Source: Smittium mucronatum
Taxonomy: Eukaryota > Kickxellomycota > Harpellomycetes > Harpellales > Legeriomycetaceae
Direction of reading: 5' to 3'
Length of the DNA: 12,455 bases
NCBI GenBank assembly: GCA_001953115.1
Contig: LSSL01001225.1
Coordinates: 1 to 12,455, forward strand
Shown: one piece after another, positions 10,585 to 12,455 of the stretch
Layout: each line of letters starts with the position of its first letter
Numbering within the stretch: position 1 is the stretch's first letter
Notes under the pieces: model-generated
Seen by the model: only the letters and a program-made list of their open reading frames with translations
The model's database searches: none
Told to the model about the DNA's origin: nothing
Program-made: the position numbers and the translations under genes

Positions 10585-10592
10585 GCAGCTGC
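10585..10592. promoter_or_regulatory. Palindrome GCAGCTGC (E-box core CAGCTG) near the LYS9 start
   Basis: An 8-bp perfect GC-rich palindrome stands out in AT-rich DNA, about 100 bp upstream of the LYS9 ATG and only a few bases downstream of the TATA-like box. CAGCTG is an E-box core bound by bHLH factors, but no factor can be named from sequence. Confidence 0.3.
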
Positions 10593-10595
10593 TAT

Positions 10596-10603
10596 TATTT
10601 ATA
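10596..10603 (-). promoter_or_regulatory. Candidate TATA box of LYS9
   Basis: The minus strand reads TATAAATA, a full match to TATAWAWR, 108 bp upstream of the LYS9 ATG (10488). That distance is reasonable for a fungal TATA box with a short 5' UTR. In DNA this AT-rich a chance match is possible. Confidence 0.4.
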
Positions 10604-11535
10604 TTTTCAGTCTTTGAATAAATATTTCGATCTTTTTTCTAAACCCGAAAAATATCTACATTTGTTGAATCGGATCCTTCTCAGTATATCACTCGTTCGA
10701 TCCAATTAACACCCTAGCTATGTGGATCCAAATCACTATCCCTTTGATCAATTATCTGCTTTTATCAAACAGTATGTGACGAACTAAAATCCAATGCCGG
10801 AATACTGCCAACTGATTACTGGCTAATAATTAATTCTACATGATTAGGTTCATTAAAAAAAAAGTGTCAGATTTAAGTGACTAATTTCGTTTTTTTTTTT
10901 TGACTGATTGATTGAGGGGTAATTTCTTTTGTGTAAAAAGATGGAAAGAAATTTATGGAAAGCTCGGGGGCAGCAAAATTCACCTTTTTAAAATGCTTTC
11001 TTCAAATGTGACTGTAAAAGCTCATTATCAATCCAGTTACTGCGGACATTCAATGCGTATTTCCCTTTCCTTTTGAAAAAGATCCATTCCTTTTACTTAA
11101 GTCTCCAATCTTAGCTTTTCTGTTTGGGAAAAGTTTTAATTATCTGATTTCTTAATAAAAGATGTCATCGCATAACTTGTTTGCTTTTTATACCAAATAC
11201 TATGCATGGTTTACGAATTGGATATACATCTTCTATGTGTATCATGTTTCATTACCTTAAATCGATCATCTCTAATCGCTTTGACTATTTTTTCCTTGGG
11301 CTGTAGTAAATCGGACATTCTTATAAGTCATACTTTTAACCTAGAAAAAATTCCGCTATAGAATAGGTACAAAAATATCTGGGCTTGTATTCACGACGCT
11401 TAAGCATTCTAATGCCTAGTGTCAATTAGAATTCGTGGACACATATTTTTCCCTACCATAAACTGTGCAATGTTCTCTTTAAACCCTTCATCGATTCTTT
11501 TCAAAACGCCGTATTAAAGCGGAAATAGCCATTAT

Positions 11536-11592
11536 TTTAAATGGGCTACTTATTTTAGAAAAAAATTCAATTAGAAGATTGGCCCATTTAAA
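11536..11592. repeat. 11-bp perfect inverted repeat (tttaaatgggc / gcccatttaaa)
   Basis: The arms at 11536-11546 and 11582-11592 are exact reverse complements, separated by 35 nt. The left arm also belongs to a smaller imperfect hairpin with tagccatt at 11526-11533. The structure lies inside the unexplained small-ORF tract. Confidence 0.7.
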
Positions 11593-12442
11593 TCGGTCAT
11601 AATATTCTATTCGCATTCAATTCCCATAATAATATGCTTTATATTGCAAAAAAAATTGGTAATGTGACGAAAATTAAGAAATGGTTAGAATTTGTGACAA
11701 AAAAACTCCCCACAAGAATATAGTAGTCCAAAAAAAAAATTCTAAACTTAATTCTTTTTATTAAAAAAATAATAACAATATTATGATATTTATATTTTTT
11801 ATAATCAGTGGTAGTTATATCTCTTTCTTAAAAGTTACTTATGAAAAACGCTGTTTCTTTGTAATTTTCATTAAATATTCATATTGACAAGAAAGTAATA
11901 AATTCCCTTATGTTAAGAAACTGTATCACACAAAATCAAACGGCCTTGTTCAATTTTAAACGGTATTTAATTATAAAAGATATTACAGATTTAAAATTTT
12001 ATTAATCTAAAGTAAAATCGGTGTACCCATTACAGAGAATTCAAAAACTTGGTTTTGACTGGGTGCCAACTTGATAAATTACTTTTACAATGAAAAAATA
12101 TAGTTTGTAAATTAAAATGTATAAAAGAAATTTATTTTAACATGGCTATACTTTTATTAAACAGCTTTTTATTTGATACACGACTATAAGATTCAAAATA
12201 ATTTTGAGAATATAAACTAAGGATATGCTCTTATTAGAATTATTTCAAAACATTATCTCCAGAATGGTGGTGAATTTTATATTTCATTTAATTACTTGGT
12301 ATTTGGGATATGTATCAATAGCGAATATAACGTCCCAGAGACGATAAAAAATAATAAATCAAAGATAAAAAAGGCAAGTCATTAACCAGCTCCCTTAAAC
12401 CAACAACCATTTAATTTAGAGCAGCTATATCGGATGGGGGTT

Positions 12443-12455
12443 GGGGGGGGGGGGG
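12443..12455. other. Terminal poly-G run (13 G) at the window edge
   Basis: After a G5-TT step the sequence ends in 13 consecutive G, in a region otherwise very poor in G. This is most likely a contig end produced by poly-G read tails from two-colour sequencing chemistry, or an assembly stop at a real homopolymer. Confidence 0.7.

Larger units (their letters stand above)
10489..12455. other. LYS9 upstream region and long spacer without a recognised gene
   Basis: About 2 kb up to the window end. The part nearest LYS9 holds its 5' UTR and promoter. Between 11211 and 11616 four short minus-strand ORFs in different frames overlap or follow each other (11488-11616, 11409-11513, 11336-11425, 11211-11318). 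They read like protein but match nothing I recognise and could be a frameshifted relic or chance. Small isolated ORFs also occur on the plus strand at 11162-11260 (32 aa, aromatic-rich) and on the minus strand at 12315-12410 (31 aa). None is supported as a gene. I see no tRNA, rRNA or transposon ends. Confidence 0.55.

Noticed and set aside
10690..10705. GTTCGATCC resembling a tRNA T-loop (B box)
   Set aside because: The flanking bases do not form the T stem, and no D arm, anticodon arm or acceptor stem can be built around it.
11162..11260. 32-aa plus-strand ORF rich in aromatic residues, possibly a small membrane peptide
   Set aside because: It is short and isolated, overlaps the other-strand ORF tract, and has the F/Y/I bias expected from AT-rich noise.
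12315..12410. 31-aa minus-strand ORF near the window end
   Set aside because: It is too short and isolated to support, with no splice partner or family recognised.

Overview
This is nuclear DNA from an AT-rich, intron-rich fungus. No single ORF holds a whole gene. Both recognisable genes only make sense when about 25 short introns (mostly 58-100 nt, GT...AG) are removed. A stand-alone saccharopine reductase (LYS9) points to the fungal alpha-aminoadipate route to lysine, because animals and plants carry this activity fused to LKR. Low GC, many introns and long AT-rich spacers would suit an early-diverging lineage such as Harpellales/Zoopagomycota, but that placement is only a guess.

Layout: (1) 1-479 is the 3' flank of SCC2, AT-rich and without a recognisable gene. 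(2) 480-7486, minus strand, is a 19-exon gene for the cohesin loader Scc2/Mis4/Nipped-B, about 1845 aa. The summed coding length of 5538 nt divides exactly by three and every intron phase matches its neighbours. (3) 7487-8679 is a spacer with the SCC2 promoter side and the LYS9 3' end. (4) 8680-10488, minus strand, is a 7-exon gene for saccharopine reductase, 453 aa, complete with its signature motifs. (5) 10489-12455 holds the LYS9 promoter side, then sequence with no recognisable gene, though four short minus-strand ORFs in shifting frames could be a decayed gene. The window ends in a 13-G run that looks like a contig-end artefact.

The two genes do unrelated housekeeping jobs: chromosome cohesion and loop extrusion, and lysine synthesis. 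They lie on the same strand 1.2 kb apart and need not be co-regulated. I see no new defence, mobile or metabolic system here. The points worth a second look concern splicing: weak 5' splice sites in SCC2 against strong ones in LYS9, an in-frame alternative acceptor in LYS9 and tandem acceptors in SCC2. The unexplained ORF tiling at 11211-11616 is the other.
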